DNA of 64,000 nucleotides from Pedobacter frigiditerrae (lineage in GTDB: Bacteria; Bacteroidota; Bacteroidia; Sphingobacteriales; Sphingobacteriaceae). Both the position numbers and the translations under genes were made by a program. The stretch lies in contig NZ_SJSK01000001.1 of NCBI RefSeq assembly GCF_004331645.1, positions 1,364,001 through 1,428,000 of the forward strand, in the 5' to 3' direction. This document shows, piece after piece, positions 55,297-64,000 of the stretch. How positions within the stretch are numbered: position 1 is the first letter of the stretch; each line of letters starts with the position of its first letter. The notes under the pieces are model-generated. The model worked only from the letters and a program-made list of their open reading frames with translations, ran no database searches and was not told the origin of the DNA.

Positions 55297-57174
55297 ATGA
55301 AAATTTTAAATAAAAAGTTAATCTTAGCACTAGTCGTTTTAATGACGGCGGCTAATAGTTGTAAGAAAGCTGATCTTGAGTCAGAGTTTCTTTCGAAATT
55401 TGAACCGGAAGTAGCTTTAAGTAATGTTGCGGGAATGAAAGCTGCATTAGCAGGATTAGGTTTAAATGCAAGGCAAGAGTTTTTTGGAGATATGGCTCCG
55501 ATAGTTACAGAATCTATTTTCTCTGATGTTGCTGTAGATGGTACAACAGATAAAAGTACCCAAGCGCAAGACATGGATACAAGGGTAACGCCAGATGCAG
55601 AACTAAATAATCCAGATTTTAATAGGATAGGTTTCTATTGGATTGAAGGTTTTAAAGGTATTAGATATGCTAATACAATTATTATTAACATCAATAAGGT
55701 GACCTTTAAAAATGATGCAGAGAAAAACTCAATATTGGGTTCAGCATTATTTTATCGTGCTTATTACTATTATCGTTTAGTTCACCAATTTGGTGATGTT
55801 CCTTTGATTTTAGAAGAATTAACGGCTCCAAAACTTGATTACTATTCTACAAAGCGCGATGTAATCCTAAAAAAAATGAAATCAGACTTGTTGTTTGCAG
55901 AAACTTGGGTTTTAGATGGGGTTGATAGAGGAGAGGTAACCAAAGGTGCTGTTAGTCATTTATTAACGAAGGTTAATTTGGCTTTAGGAGATTTTGATGA
56001 TGCCATAACCTCTGCCAATAACGTAATTAATGGAGGTAAATACGCGTTAATGAAAACTCGTTTTGGAAGTACTGCCGCCGATGCAACAAAAAATGTGATT
56101 TGGGATTTGCATAGAATGGATAACAAGGCAATCGCAGCCAATAAAGAAACTTTATTTTTAGCAATTGATAGAGAAACGCTTGCCGGAGCAACGGCAAATG
56201 GTTCTCAGGTTATGCGTAACTGTGTGCCTGCTTGGCATTTTGCAAATTTAAGAACACCATCAGGCTTAAACCCTGCAATTGTTGATGGGGTTACAGTAGA
56301 AATTCCATTGACGTTAATGTATGGTAGAGGAATTGGTAGGTATCGCGGAACGCCATATAGCACGAAATACATCTGGACAGATAATACAGATTATCGCCAT
56401 GCATCAGGAATGTGGGTAAATATGACTGATTTGGTATATAACAACCCTGCATTAAAGAACTCTACCAATCCAACAGAAAAAGCATTATACGGTAAACCAT
56501 TGGTAGATGCTACACCTTCAAACCTGAACAATATGTTTTTGAATAAAGGTTTAGATACCATTCGTCACTTTTTTGGCTGGCCTCACTACAAAACCTTTAT
56601 TAACTCTACAAATGCTTTGGCTGTAGATAAATATTGGTCGCCACCAAGAGGTACAAATACCGATTGGTACATCTTCAGGTTGGCAGAAACCTACCTGTTA
56701 AGAGCAGAGGCTTACTACTGGAAAAATAATCTTGCTTTGGCAATGGCCGATTTAAATCAGGTTAGATCAAGAGCAAATGCTGCATTAATCACCGATCCGT
56801 CTACAATTACCATTGGTACAATTTTAGATGAAAGAGCAAGAGAATTATATTATGAAGAACCTCGTAAAACCGAGCTAACTCGTATAGCTTACATTTTTGC
56901 TCAAACAGGTAAAGCTGCTTATAATGGCAAAAGCTATACGATGGCTGCATTTTCAGATAACAACTTCTTTTATGATAGAATCATGGAAAAAAATGATTTC
57001 TACAAAAATAAAGTGCCTACGGTTTCTGGAGTTAATTTCAAAATTTCTCCATACCATGTGTTATGGCCAGTTCCGGGTGCAGCACAAAGATTTAATACGC
57101 AAGGTCGTATCAATCAAAATAAAGGATACACTGGGTATGAAAATAACGTTCCAGCATTAGATAAAATACCTTAA
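55297..57174 (+). CDS. SusD/RagB-family surface lipoprotein
   Basis: A 625-residue lipoprotein with a lipobox at about residues 19-22 (AANSC). The SusD fold is recognisable from ILGSALFYRAYYYYRLVHQFGDVPLI in the TPR-like helical half and RLAETYLLRAEAYYWKNNLALAMADLNQVRSRA in the C-terminal half. It binds the ligand on the cell surface as the lid of the SusC transporter. At 625 residues it is longer than many SusD proteins. It is in operon with susC (11 bp gap). Confidence 0.95.
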   Translation: MKILNKKLILALVVLMTAANSCKKADLESEFLSKFEPEVALSNVAGMKAALAGLGLNARQEFFGDMAPIVTESIFSDVAVDGTTDKSTQAQDMDTRVTPDAELNNPDFNRIGFYWIEGFKGIRYANTIIININKVTFKNDAEKNSILGSALFYRAYYYYRLVHQFGDVPLILEELTAPKLDYYSTKRDVILKKMKSDLLFAETWVLDGVDRGEVTKGAVSHLLTKVNLALGDFDDAITSANNVINGGKYALMKTRFGSTAADATKNVIWDLHRMDNKAIAANKETLFLAIDRETLAGATANGSQVMRNCVPAWHFANLRTPSGLNPAIVDGVTVEIPLTLMYGRGIGRYRGTPYSTKYIWTDNTDYRHASGMWVNMTDLVYNNPALKNSTNPTEKALYGKPLVDATPSNLNNMFLNKGLDTIRHFFGWPHYKTFINSTNALAVDKYWSPPRGTNTDWYIFRLAETYLLRAEAYYWKNNLALAMADLNQVRSRANAALITDPSTITIGTILDERARELYYEEPRKTELTRIAYIFAQTGKAAYNGKSYTMAAFSDNNFFYDRIMEKNDFYKNKVPTVSGVNFKISPYHVLWPVPGAAQRFNTQGRINQNKGYTGYENNVPALDKIP

Positions 57175-57313
57175 TACTTTTGGTATGGTTGTTAAAACCA
57201 AGAGAGGCAGTTCGTAAAAAGATTGCCTCTTTTTTGCTTTGGGAGAATGTTTCTAAATTAAAAACAGATGCTATAATGCAATTTGATTGACCTAGTTTTG
57301 CTTTAAATATTTA

Positions 57314-57541
57314 ATGATGTCGAAAACAAAACTTACAATTAATAATAACGGTTCAGTTAAAATAGAAGGAGATTTCGAAATTGTAGATAGAAGTGGTAAC
57401 GCTTATGGTTTACAAGGAAGAACGGTGCTTTCAATTTGTCGCTGCGGCTTGTCGAGTAATAAACCTTTTTGTGATGGTTCACATAATGGGCATTTTGAAC
57501 ATGAAGCAGTAGCTTTTGATCTGCCTCCTAAAAAAGTTTAA
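57314..57541 (+). CDS. CDGSH iron-sulfur domain protein
   Basis: A 75-residue protein with the full CDGSH signature CRCGLSSNKPFCDGSH (three Cys and one His ligating a [2Fe-2S] cluster). Members are redox-active or cluster-transfer proteins; the bacterial role is largely unknown. A -7-like TAGTTTTG lies at 57293-57300, 14 bp before the start. Monocistronic, closed by a strong hairpin at 57556-57588. Confidence 0.95.
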   Translation: MMSKTKLTINNNGSVKIEGDFEIVDRSGNAYGLQGRTVLSICRCGLSSNKPFCDGSHNGHFEHEAVAFDLPPKKV

Positions 57542-57555
57542 TTTACTCTATGTCA

Positions 57556-57588
57556 AAAAGCATCAATCTCAATCTGGTTGATGCTTTT
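57556..57588 (+). terminator. Terminator of the CDGSH gene
   Basis: Perfect 11-bp stem AAAAGCATCAA / TTGATGCTTTT with an 11-base loop and a T-rich tail, 15 bp after the stop codon. Confidence 0.75.
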
Positions 57589-58030
57589 GCTTTTAATAGA
57601 CTCATTATTGATCGATTACACAAACTTGGTACCAAGTAATGGATTATATGCTCGCTAAATAACCCTTTATGGGCATCATCCTGTTTTGCCTCACTAACGA
57701 ATTTACCTGCTATTATGATCAAGATCATTTGCACTTTAGGAAGGATATAATCGCGGTGAAACACTCCTTCGATAAGCCTTCATTATAAAATCATACAAAA
57801 TCTGTACAAAGTCCAAGTTTTAATGTTAATATATGGACTTACTATCTAGTTAGATAGGTGAGAAGTATCACTGCAATTAAACATTTTAACTATTAAGATT
57901 CGGGGGCAAACGGCAATGCCTATTCGCTTATCTTTAAACCTAGGTTACTATTGGTTCACAGGTTTTGGTTCTGATCCCTCATCATCATATATTCATTTTA
58001 ATATCTTTGGATTAATAAAGCCACGCATCT
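57589..58030. other. Gap upstream of the GNAT gene at 58031
   Basis: A 442-bp gap without a supported gene. It has an inverted repeat CTATCTA-GT-TAGATAG (57842-57857) and a perfect -7 box TATCTTTG (58002-58009) for the GNAT gene, giving a leader of about 15 bases. No TTTG is found at the matching -33 position. Confidence 0.5.
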
Positions 58031-58711
58031 ATGCCACATTTACTAGACAACCCAATTTATAATGCTTTAAGCTCTGCACATCATCCAATTTCCTTAGGCT
58101 CTAAGGTAGTAAAATATTATTTCCCAAGTTTTGCTTCTTTTGCAGGATTAAAGGATAATTCTACTGCAAATTTTGAAGAACTTTATCAAATCAGTGAGCC
58201 AGAAAGTTTCTTTATCGTATTCTCCATCAAGGCCCTTGAAATTTCAAATCAATGGAAACTGATTAGGGAAATTAATATGTTTCAACTAGTTTATGGGCAT
58301 CAAACTGTGCCAACTGGCGACGAAAGTGAATTTGTAGATTTAAATGAAACTCATGTTGATGAAATGATAGCATTGGTTCAGTTAACAGAGCCTGGCCCAT
58401 TTTTAGAAAAAACGATAGATTTTGGTAATTATACAGGTATTTTTGAAAATGGAAAGTTGGTTTCAATGGCAGGTCATCGCTTTAATCCAACACCGTATAC
58501 AGAAGTGAGTGCAGTTTGCACACATCCCAATCATTTGGGTAAAGGTTATGCCTATAATTTATTGCGAGAACAGATTAAACGCATTTTGGCTAAAAATGAA
58601 ATCCCTTTTTTGCATGTTAGGGATGATAATGAAGGGGCCATAAAGCTGTATCAAAAACTGGGTTTTAAAATTAGAACAAGTATGATTGCTTATGTGATCA
58701 AGAAGGCTTAG
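58031..58711 (+). CDS. GNAT acetyltransferase (FR47-like)
   Basis: A 226-residue protein. The C-terminal half is a GNAT fold with the acetyl-CoA loop VCTHPNHLGKGYAYNLLREQ and the substrate-side end HVRDDNEGAIKLYQKLGFKI. The N-terminal half has a second, degenerate GNAT-like part, as in FR47-type proteins. The substrate is unknown. It is followed on the same strand, 68 bp later, by a second small acetyltransferase. Confidence 0.9.
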   Translation: MPHLLDNPIYNALSSAHHPISLGSKVVKYYFPSFASFAGLKDNSTANFEELYQISEPESFFIVFSIKALEISNQWKLIREINMFQLVYGHQTVPTGDESEFVDLNETHVDEMIALVQLTEPGPFLEKTIDFGNYTGIFENGKLVSMAGHRFNPTPYTEVSAVCTHPNHLGKGYAYNLLREQIKRILAKNEIPFLHVRDDNEGAIKLYQKLGFKIRTSMIAYVIKKA

Positions 58712-58779
58712 TTGATCATTAACAATTGCTGAAAGTTTCTAAATATTATTTATCTTAAACAATCATAAATTGATAACAT

Positions 58780-59085
58780 ATGGAAGAGGTAAAACTAAAT
58801 CTAAACGAAAAAAACCATGGCGCTTTTTTAGTGCTAGACGGAGATGAACAACTTGGCGAAATGGTACTTGCCATTGTAGATAACGATTTGATCGTTTACC
58901 ATACAGAAGTTTCGCCTAAAGCAGAAGGAAAAGGTTTAGCAAAATTAATGCTTAATGCAATGGTGGCTTACGCTCGAGAAAAAAACTTAAAAGTTATTCC
59001 ACTTTGCCCTTATGTTCACGCTCAGTTTAAAAGACATCCGGCAGATTATGAAGATATTTGGAATAAGATTCACGAAAACGGATAA
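58780..59085 (+). CDS. Small GNAT-family acetyltransferase (YjdJ type)
   Basis: A 101-residue protein of the short Acetyltransf_CG/YjdJ type. The core is VYHTEVSPKAEGKGLAKLMLNAMVAYAREKNLKVIPLCPYVHAQFKRHP, with the acetyl-CoA loop EGKGLAK and the conserved C-P-Y. Its 3' end is one base from that of the convergent L,D-transpeptidase gene. Function of the family is not established. Confidence 0.92.
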   Translation: MEEVKLNLNEKNHGAFLVLDGDEQLGEMVLAIVDNDLIVYHTEVSPKAEGKGLAKLMLNAMVAYAREKNLKVIPLCPYVHAQFKRHPADYEDIWNKIHENG

Positions 59086-59086
59086 G

Positions 59087-59929
59087 TTATTTTTTAATCT
59101 CTATAATCGTTCCATCGCCAACATATTTAAATAAGGTGTCAATATCTTTATTTTGTAGCGCGATACAACCTGCTGTCCAATCTTTAGCATTTTTTCTTTT
59201 AGGTGTTGTGCCATGAATTGAAATTCCATTCCCTGGTTTTACCCCTCTTTGTTTTGCAATCAATTTGTCATTGGCATTAGGATAAGAAATCCAATAGCTT
59301 TTATGAAAGTTATCATTACGCACATATTTATTGTCTAGATGATATATGCCTTCTGGTGTTTTGCCATCTCCATCAAATACTTTATTGCCAGTAGGCGAAA
59401 AACCTAGATTTATTGGAAAGGTAAGTACTTCAATTCCTTTGCGTGTAACAATCATTTTTCGTTTACTCTTTAGAACCAATACATAATCTGCCTGTGCTAA
59501 GGTGTTTTTTATGTTATTTAATTTCTCTTTCCAGATTTGTATGGTATCTGGGTTTCTGTAAGCTTCCCATCTTTGCCGAGCGGCAACTGCGTAATCGTCT
59601 TTTTTTAATGAATCTTGTGAAGACTGAGTTAATCTATGCAACTTCCAGGTTCCCTTATCTTGGTAAATAATCGCATCGTGATTAAAAACTATTTTAACAT
59701 ACTGATTGAACTTTATTGAAGTCCCATTTAGATCTTTAATAACTATACTAGTATCTATCCCTTTAGGAAGATGGTTCATTAAACTATCATTCCATTTTAC
59801 ACCGGTGTTCTCTAGCTCTTTTTCAGCATTATTTTTTTTTGCCTGAATGATTGGCGTCGATTTGGTTTGAAACCAAATAATGAAACAGATTATAGCCCCA
59901 AATAAAATATATACAACCAATTTTATCAT
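59087..59929 (-). CDS. L,D-transpeptidase (YkuD family)
   Basis: A 280-residue envelope protein with an N-terminal membrane anchor (about 3-22). The YkuD catalytic region is ISIHGTTPKRKNAKDWTAGCIALQ, with His239 and Cys255 as catalytic residues. It forms 3-3 peptidoglycan cross-links or attaches proteins to peptidoglycan. Monocistronic on the minus strand. The whole gene looks intact. Confidence 0.93.
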   Translation of the reverse strand: MIKLVVYILFGAIICFIIWFQTKSTPIIQAKKNNAEKELENTGVKWNDSLMNHLPKGIDTSIVIKDLNGTSIKFNQYVKIVFNHDAIIYQDKGTWKLHRLTQSSQDSLKKDDYAVAARQRWEAYRNPDTIQIWKEKLNNIKNTLAQADYVLVLKSKRKMIVTRKGIEVLTFPINLGFSPTGNKVFDGDGKTPEGIYHLDNKYVRNDNFHKSYWISYPNANDKLIAKQRGVKPGNGISIHGTTPKRKNAKDWTAGCIALQNKDIDTLFKYVGDGTIIEIKK

Positions 59930-60209
59930 CTTAATTTTTTATGATCTAATATAACTAAATATTTAGTGATAAAGAATATTGGAAACAAATTGCTCGTAAA
60001 CTATTAATTGATTGATTTGTTATTCGTAAAAGTAAAAAAGGGCAAGATGAAGAAAGAAGTCAAAGACAAAATTAAAAAAGAAGGGTAGGAAGAATAAACT
60101 CGGCGTTAAAAATCTTTGGTTAATAATATCAATGCCCGAAAAAAGAAGGGAATTTCTAGGTCTAGAAAAAGAAAAACAGTGAGTAAGAAATCATATAAAA
60201 AATTGAAAA

Positions 60210-61544
60210 ATGATTGGGAAAAAAAGAAGATATAAAAAGATAGATTTTCGACTTAATAGAATTCAGATTGTACAATTATGTTTTTGCATTTTCTTTCTAG
60301 CATCTTGTAAAAGTGGGCCATTTAATTTACTAAAACCTGCTTCACCACACCAAGAATATGAAAGGAGATTGATTAATGCAGGACTTAATCAAACTACAAT
60401 GGGCACCATGTGGATTAATAATGCACAACAAAGCTTACTAAAAGCTTTGCCAATTAAATTGCCTTATCAAGAAAATGGATATTTTTCTGCGGAAAAGGTT
60501 GATGCGGCTGCCTTTCGATTTAACTTAGTCAGAGGTCAAAAGTTACAGGTCAAAATCACAAAAAAGCCTTCGGATGGATTTATGATTTATGCAGATGTTT
60601 GGGAATCAACAGAAACTGCTAATTTTAAGTTGCTAGGTTCTGGTGATACGTTAAGTAATTCCATCCAGCTAGATGCTGATAAATCTGGCATTTATGTTTT
60701 AAGACTACAACCTGAATTATTAGGAAGTGGCGAGTATACTTTAGAAATTACAACTGGACCATCTTTAAACTATCCATTAAAAGCTGTTAATAAAAATCAG
60801 ATTCAAAGCTTTTGGGGAGTAGGTAGGGATAACAATACCAGAAGACATGAAGGCATAGACATTTTTGCACCTTTTAGAACTCCAGTTATTGCAGTTTCGC
60901 CAGGTAGGGTTACTGGTGTAAATACAAATAATTTGGGAGGAAAGGTGGTATGGTTTAGGCCAGAAGGGAAGGAATACACATTGTATTATGCGCATTTGGA
61001 TGAACAAAATGTAACGGAAGGTCAGACCGTTAATTACGGAGATACACTAGGAAGGATGGGCGATACTGGCAACGCACAAGGCGGTCCACCACATTTACAT
61101 TTTGGTATTTATACAAGTGGTGGAGCAATAGACCCACTTCCGTTTATCAATCCGACTATTGAAAACGTACCGAAAATAGTAACTTCCTTAGCTAATTTAA
61201 ATACAACAATGCGAACATCATCACCTAGTAACCTTGACGATTTTAACCTCAAAATAGGAACTACATTAAGGGTTCTGGCTGCAGCTGGGAGTAATTACAG
61301 AATAGAATTGCCTGATGGAAAAACAGGTTACTTGGCTGGTAAAACACTAACAACAGTTTCAAAGCCCTTAACTAAACTAAAAATTAAAACACCACAATCA
61401 TTATTTGATAAACCAAAGCCCGATGCGGCTGTAAAGCTGGATTTAAAAGAAGGACAAACGGTGGATGTGCTTGGTAATTATGGTGATTATCAATTGGTAT
61501 CGAGTGAAAATAATGTAATAGGATGGCTAAAAACTAACATATAA
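60210..61544 (+). CDS. M23 metallopeptidase lipoprotein with SH3-like repeats
   Basis: A 444-residue protein with a lipobox (FFLASC, Cys33) after a long basic N-region. Domains: a beta-sandwich (about 60-185, PPC-like), an M23/LytM endopeptidase (about 195-320) with zinc ligands His213 and Asp217 in RHEGID and the HLHFG motif (His295, His297), and two SH3b-like modules at the C-terminus (GKTGYLAGKTL; NNVIGWLKTNI). It probably cleaves peptidoglycan cross-links. The upstream 280-bp gap is Lys-codon-rich and has no supported gene. The tetR gene follows. Confidence 0.93.
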   Translation: MIGKKRRYKKIDFRLNRIQIVQLCFCIFFLASCKSGPFNLLKPASPHQEYERRLINAGLNQTTMGTMWINNAQQSLLKALPIKLPYQENGYFSAEKVDAAAFRFNLVRGQKLQVKITKKPSDGFMIYADVWESTETANFKLLGSGDTLSNSIQLDADKSGIYVLRLQPELLGSGEYTLEITTGPSLNYPLKAVNKNQIQSFWGVGRDNNTRRHEGIDIFAPFRTPVIAVSPGRVTGVNTNNLGGKVVWFRPEGKEYTLYYAHLDEQNVTEGQTVNYGDTLGRMGDTGNAQGGPPHLHFGIYTSGGAIDPLPFINPTIENVPKIVTSLANLNTTMRTSSPSNLDDFNLKIGTTLRVLAAAGSNYRIELPDGKTGYLAGKTLTTVSKPLTKLKIKTPQSLFDKPKPDAAVKLDLKEGQTVDVLGNYGDYQLVSSENNVIGWLKTNI

Positions 61545-61563
61545 ACGAAAAGTGTTAAAACAT

Positions 61564-61595
61564 TTCATAAATGAATGAATATTCACTTATATTTG
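61564..61595 (+). promoter_or_regulatory. tetR promoter and putative self-operator
   Basis: A perfect -7 box TATATTTG (61588-61595) is preceded by two touching palindromes, TTCATAAATGAA (61564-61575) and TGAATATTCA (61576-61585), in the -33/-7 spacer. TetR-type proteins bind such sites, so autorepression is likely. The transcription start would fall at or within a few bases of the ATG at 61600. Confidence 0.6.
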
Positions 61596-61599
61596 CTGA

Positions 61600-62190
61600 A
61601 TGCGAGTAAGAGATGAAGAAAAAGTTCAGTTAGTAAAGCAAAAAGCACTTGAGAGCCTAGTTCAGGATGGTTTTGAAGGGTTTAGCATGAACAAGCTTGC
61701 CAAGGCTTGCGGCATTTCTGTTGCTACGCTTTATATCTATTACAAAGATAAGGACGATTTAATTATCAGCATTGGTCAAGAAGAAGGCGATAAAATGGCA
61801 GATGCGATGATTAAAAACCTTGATCCAAAAGCATCATTTGAAGAAGGGATGCGTATTCAATGGCAAAATAGGTATGCGTATGTAATGGCAAACCCTAATT
61901 CTTATTTGTTTTTTGAGCAATTACGTACCTCTACGTACCAAGTGAAGTTTTTGGAAAGCTTCATGAAAAAATTTAAAGGTGTAATTAGCGAGTTTATGCA
62001 TAATGTAGTTGCTAATGGAGAGATAAAGCCAATGCCTTTAGAAGTTTTTTGGTCTGTGGCTTATGCGCCACTTTATTCTTTAATTCGTTTTGAAAGAGAA
62101 GGACAAAGCATTGGAGGTAAACCCTTTCAAATGACTGATCAAATATTATGGCAAACTTTCGATTTAGTAATTAAAGCTTTAAAAAATTAG
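61600..62190 (+). CDS. TetR-family transcriptional regulator
   Basis: A 196-residue regulator with an N-terminal TetR HTH (MNKLAKACGISVATLYIYYKDKDDLI), and a helical C-terminal ligand domain. The predicted start of transcription coincides with its ATG, so the mRNA may be leaderless. It is followed after 4 bp by a 74-residue gene and then an MFS transporter, so it likely represses this efflux operon and responds to a transported compound. Confidence 0.94.
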   Translation: MRVRDEEKVQLVKQKALESLVQDGFEGFSMNKLAKACGISVATLYIYYKDKDDLIISIGQEEGDKMADAMIKNLDPKASFEEGMRIQWQNRYAYVMANPNSYLFFEQLRTSTYQVKFLESFMKKFKGVISEFMHNVVANGEIKPMPLEVFWSVAYAPLYSLIRFEREGQSIGGKPFQMTDQILWQTFDLVIKALKN

Positions 62191-62194
62191 AATT

Positions 62195-62419
62195 ATGGAG
62201 AATTTAGAACATATCTTATTGTTTAAAACTGATATCAAGACTGAAGATTGTAAGGCGAAATTACAAGCCATTCTTGATAATCATAGTGATATATCTAAGT
62301 GGAATATAGCTTTAGACGATCATGATTTTGTATTGAGGATAATTTCCGAAACGCTAAATCACCAACAAGTAATAGAACTGATTAATGATCACGGCCATTT
62401 TTGCTGTGAATTAACTTAA
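62195..62419 (+). CDS. Small ferredoxin-fold-like protein between tetR and MFS genes
   Basis: A 74-residue protein predicted to have a beta-alpha-beta-beta-alpha-beta pattern, like heavy-metal-associated domains (EHILLFKTDIKTEDCKAKLQAILDN ... FVLRIISETLNHQQVIELINDHG), but without the CxxC motif. It ends HGHFCCELT, where His/Cys residues could bind a metal. It is tightly packed between tetR (4 bp) and the MFS gene (4 bp), so it belongs to the same operon. Function unknown. Confidence 0.7.
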   Translation: MENLEHILLFKTDIKTEDCKAKLQAILDNHSDISKWNIALDDHDFVLRIISETLNHQQVIELINDHGHFCCELT

Positions 62420-62423
62420 TATA

Positions 62424-63689
62424 ATGAAATCGACACAAGAAACCATTCCGTTTACTGGTTACCAAAAATTGGCAATTTTCCTTTTGGCAATAACGCAATT
62501 TACCGTAATATTAGATTTTATGGTGATGTCGCCATTAGGCGATATTTTGATGAAATCACTTTCGTTAAAACCTTCGGCGTTTGGCATTGCGGTTTCGGCT
62601 TATGCTTTTAGTGCCGGATTATCTGGATTACTAACAGCAGGTTTTGCAGATCGTTTTGATCGTAAAAAATTGTTGTTATTCTTTTACACGGGTTTTATTG
62701 CAGGAACAATTTTCTGTGGATTGGCTCATACTTATGTAGAATTAGTTGCCGCCCGAATTATTACTGGTTTATTTGGAGGGGTAATTGGCTCAATTTCTAT
62801 GGCAATAGTTACGGATATATTCAGTTTGCAACAACGAGGTAGAGTGATGGGTTTTTTGCAAATGGGTTTTGGTGCTAGTCAGGTTTTAGGGGTGCCAATA
62901 GGTTTATATTTAGCAAATATTTGGGGTTGGGAAGCTCCGTTTTGGATGGTTGCAGGTTTGGCAGTTATCATAGCAGTTGTTATTTTGCTTCAGATGAAAC
63001 CTGTTACAGCTCACTTATTGGTACAAAGAGATAAATCAGCATTGATGCATTTATGGCATACTGTAGCTAAGAAAAGACATCGAGTTGGTTTTACATCAAC
63101 AGCTTTACTATCAATAGGTGGTTTTATGATGATGCCCTTTGGAAGTGCATTTGCCATTAATAATTTAGGTTTAACTAATGCAGAATTGCCTATGTTATTT
63201 ATGATTTCTGGAGTGAGCTCATTGGTAATTATGCCCTTAATTGGAAAGCTAAGTGATACCATTAGCAAATTTAAAATATTTATGGTTGCCTCAGTTTGGA
63301 TGATGATCATGTGTGTGGTTTATACCAACTTAGCTATTACTCCATTTTGGATTGTGGTTATCCTTAATATTTTAATGATGATGGGTATCATGAGCAGGAT
63401 GGTTCCTTCGTCAGCCTTAACAAGTGCCATTCCAGATTTAGAAGATAGAGGTGCATTTATGAGTATTAATGCATCTTTACAACAAATTGCTGGTGGTGTT
63501 GCGGCTGCAGTTTCTGGCTTAATTGTAGTACAAGAAACTAAGTATAGCCCACTCGAGAATTATAATGTTGTAGGTTATGTAATCATAGTTATCACGCTAA
63601 TTAGTATTTTCTTAATGTCTAGAGTAAGTAAAATGGTTTCAGAAAAATCGCCTAAAGTTCATCCTACAGTTGTAGAAGAGATAGTCTAG
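62424..63689 (+). CDS. MFS transporter (DHA1-like)
   Basis: A 421-residue inner-membrane protein with about 12 hydrophobic segments and the motif-A-like loop GFADRFDRKK between helices 2 and 3. It starts FTGYQKLAIFLLAITQFTVILDFMVMSPLG, the TM1 pattern of drug:H+ antiporter-1 carriers. It is the third gene of the tetR operon and so probably exports a compound sensed by the regulator. Substrate unknown. Confidence 0.92.
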   Translation: MKSTQETIPFTGYQKLAIFLLAITQFTVILDFMVMSPLGDILMKSLSLKPSAFGIAVSAYAFSAGLSGLLTAGFADRFDRKKLLLFFYTGFIAGTIFCGLAHTYVELVAARIITGLFGGVIGSISMAIVTDIFSLQQRGRVMGFLQMGFGASQVLGVPIGLYLANIWGWEAPFWMVAGLAVIIAVVILLQMKPVTAHLLVQRDKSALMHLWHTVAKKRHRVGFTSTALLSIGGFMMMPFGSAFAINNLGLTNAELPMLFMISGVSSLVIMPLIGKLSDTISKFKIFMVASVWMMIMCVVYTNLAITPFWIVVILNILMMMGIMSRMVPSSALTSAIPDLEDRGAFMSINASLQQIAGGVAAAVSGLIVVQETKYSPLENYNVVGYVIIVITLISIFLMSRVSKMVSEKSPKVHPTVVEEIV

Positions 63690-63905
63690 AAAACAAAAAA
63701 CACCAAATAATTGCTCTATAATTAGGTTTACTAATTGTTTGGCGCCCCTACAAATCCCCTACAAGTTTTATGAATATCTCCATTTAAGTGCTTAAGCAAA
63801 CCTTTGCGTAGAATTATGCTAGGCAAAGGATGTGCATCTATTGGTTTGAGCTTTTAAAATGAAGAAATTGCATATCGATTTTATCGAACCAAATTTCAAA
63901 TACAA
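63690..63905. other. Gap between the MFS gene and the last partial gene
   Basis: The gap holds a direct repeat CCCCTACAA (around 63744 and 63755) and a 7-bp hairpin CCTTTGC / GCAAAGG (63801-63807 with 63823-63829). No terminator T-run is present and no gene is seen. Confidence 0.4.
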
Positions 63906-64000
63906 ATGAACAAATCTAATCAACTAGTTCTATTCGCTGCTTTGTTATTGACAAATGCTATAGCTTTTGCACAACAAAAATCAGTTTCTTATGCAACCAA
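63906..64000 (+). CDS. Exported protein, 5' end only
   Basis: The frame opens at ATG 63906 and runs off the window. It starts with a signal peptide (MNKSNQLVLFAALLLTNAIAFAQQ), with cleavage likely after AFA. Only about 31 codons are seen, so no family can be named. It is probably a periplasmic or outer-membrane protein. Confidence 0.7.
   Translation, partial: MNKSNQLVLFAALLLTNAIAFAQQKSVSYAT

Noticed and set aside
57543..57764. A 73-codon minus-strand frame after the CDGSH gene
   Set aside because: It contains the terminator hairpin of the CDGSH gene, has no promoter or family resemblance, and is probably chance.
60040..60209. Short Lys-rich frames before the M23 gene
   Set aside because: The frames are 13-17 codons long, lack context and reflect A-rich DNA.

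Overview
The window looks like a chromosomal segment of a Bacteroidota bacterium, most likely Sphingobacteriaceae (Pedobacter or a close relative). The evidence is a SusC/SusD pair, promoters of the Bacteroidota form (TTTG, about 20 bp, then TAnnTTTG), the near absence of Shine-Dalgarno sequences, a Bacteroidota-type DUF5117-like metalloprotease, and AT-rich DNA with many small intergenic repeats.

Layout. 1-5480: threonine operon (thrA, a DinB-like gene, thrB, thrC) behind a Thr/Ile-rich leader peptide and a terminator, a classical attenuator. 5491-7793: a dispersed repeat, two small exported or membrane proteins and a PLP decarboxylase. 7824-13197: methionine/folate operon on the minus strand, read as SAM-I riboswitch, metH, four-helix-bundle gene, metF and perhaps the decarboxylase. 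13283-17355: Bax-inhibitor protein, conserved hypothetical, murQ and a CtpA-type protease. 17698-20846: GNAT, der and era. 20868-21609: two tandem tRNA-fMet/tRNA-Glu units with their own promoter and terminator. 22055-30515: a tight three-gene minus-strand cassette encoding an RHS polymorphic-toxin-like protein, a degenerate kinase-like protein and a large unrecognised protein with a Ser/Thr-rich segment. 31059-40600: VOC protein, Tat-exported oxidoreductase, TraB-like protein, PL4-like rhamnogalacturonate lyase and a five-PAS sensor kinase. 40766-44496: two successive SDR plus AraC modules. 44898-49191: a secreted caspase-like protein and a large zinc metalloprotease. 49501-57541: RibD-like reductase, alpha/beta hydrolase, small membrane proteins, SusC/SusD and a CDGSH protein. 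58031-64000: two GNATs, an L,D-transpeptidase, an M23 lipoprotein, a tetR/small protein/MFS operon and the start of an exported protein.

Two things stand out. First, the RHS cassette (22055-30515) lies beside a duplicated tRNA cluster, has no visible immunity gene or secretion machinery, and two of its three proteins belong to no family I recognise; it is the best candidate for an undescribed system. Second, many gene boundaries carry degenerate tandem arrays with a strict 7-bp period whose unit sequence differs at each locus; related 8-bp and 11-bp arrays occur elsewhere. Nine such heptamers (63 bp, 21 codons) sit in frame inside metH. Heptamer arrays in inverted orientation bracket the four-helix-bundle gene. 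I know of no description of this pattern in Bacteroidota; the nearest precedent I know is the heptanucleotide STRR repeats of cyanobacteria.
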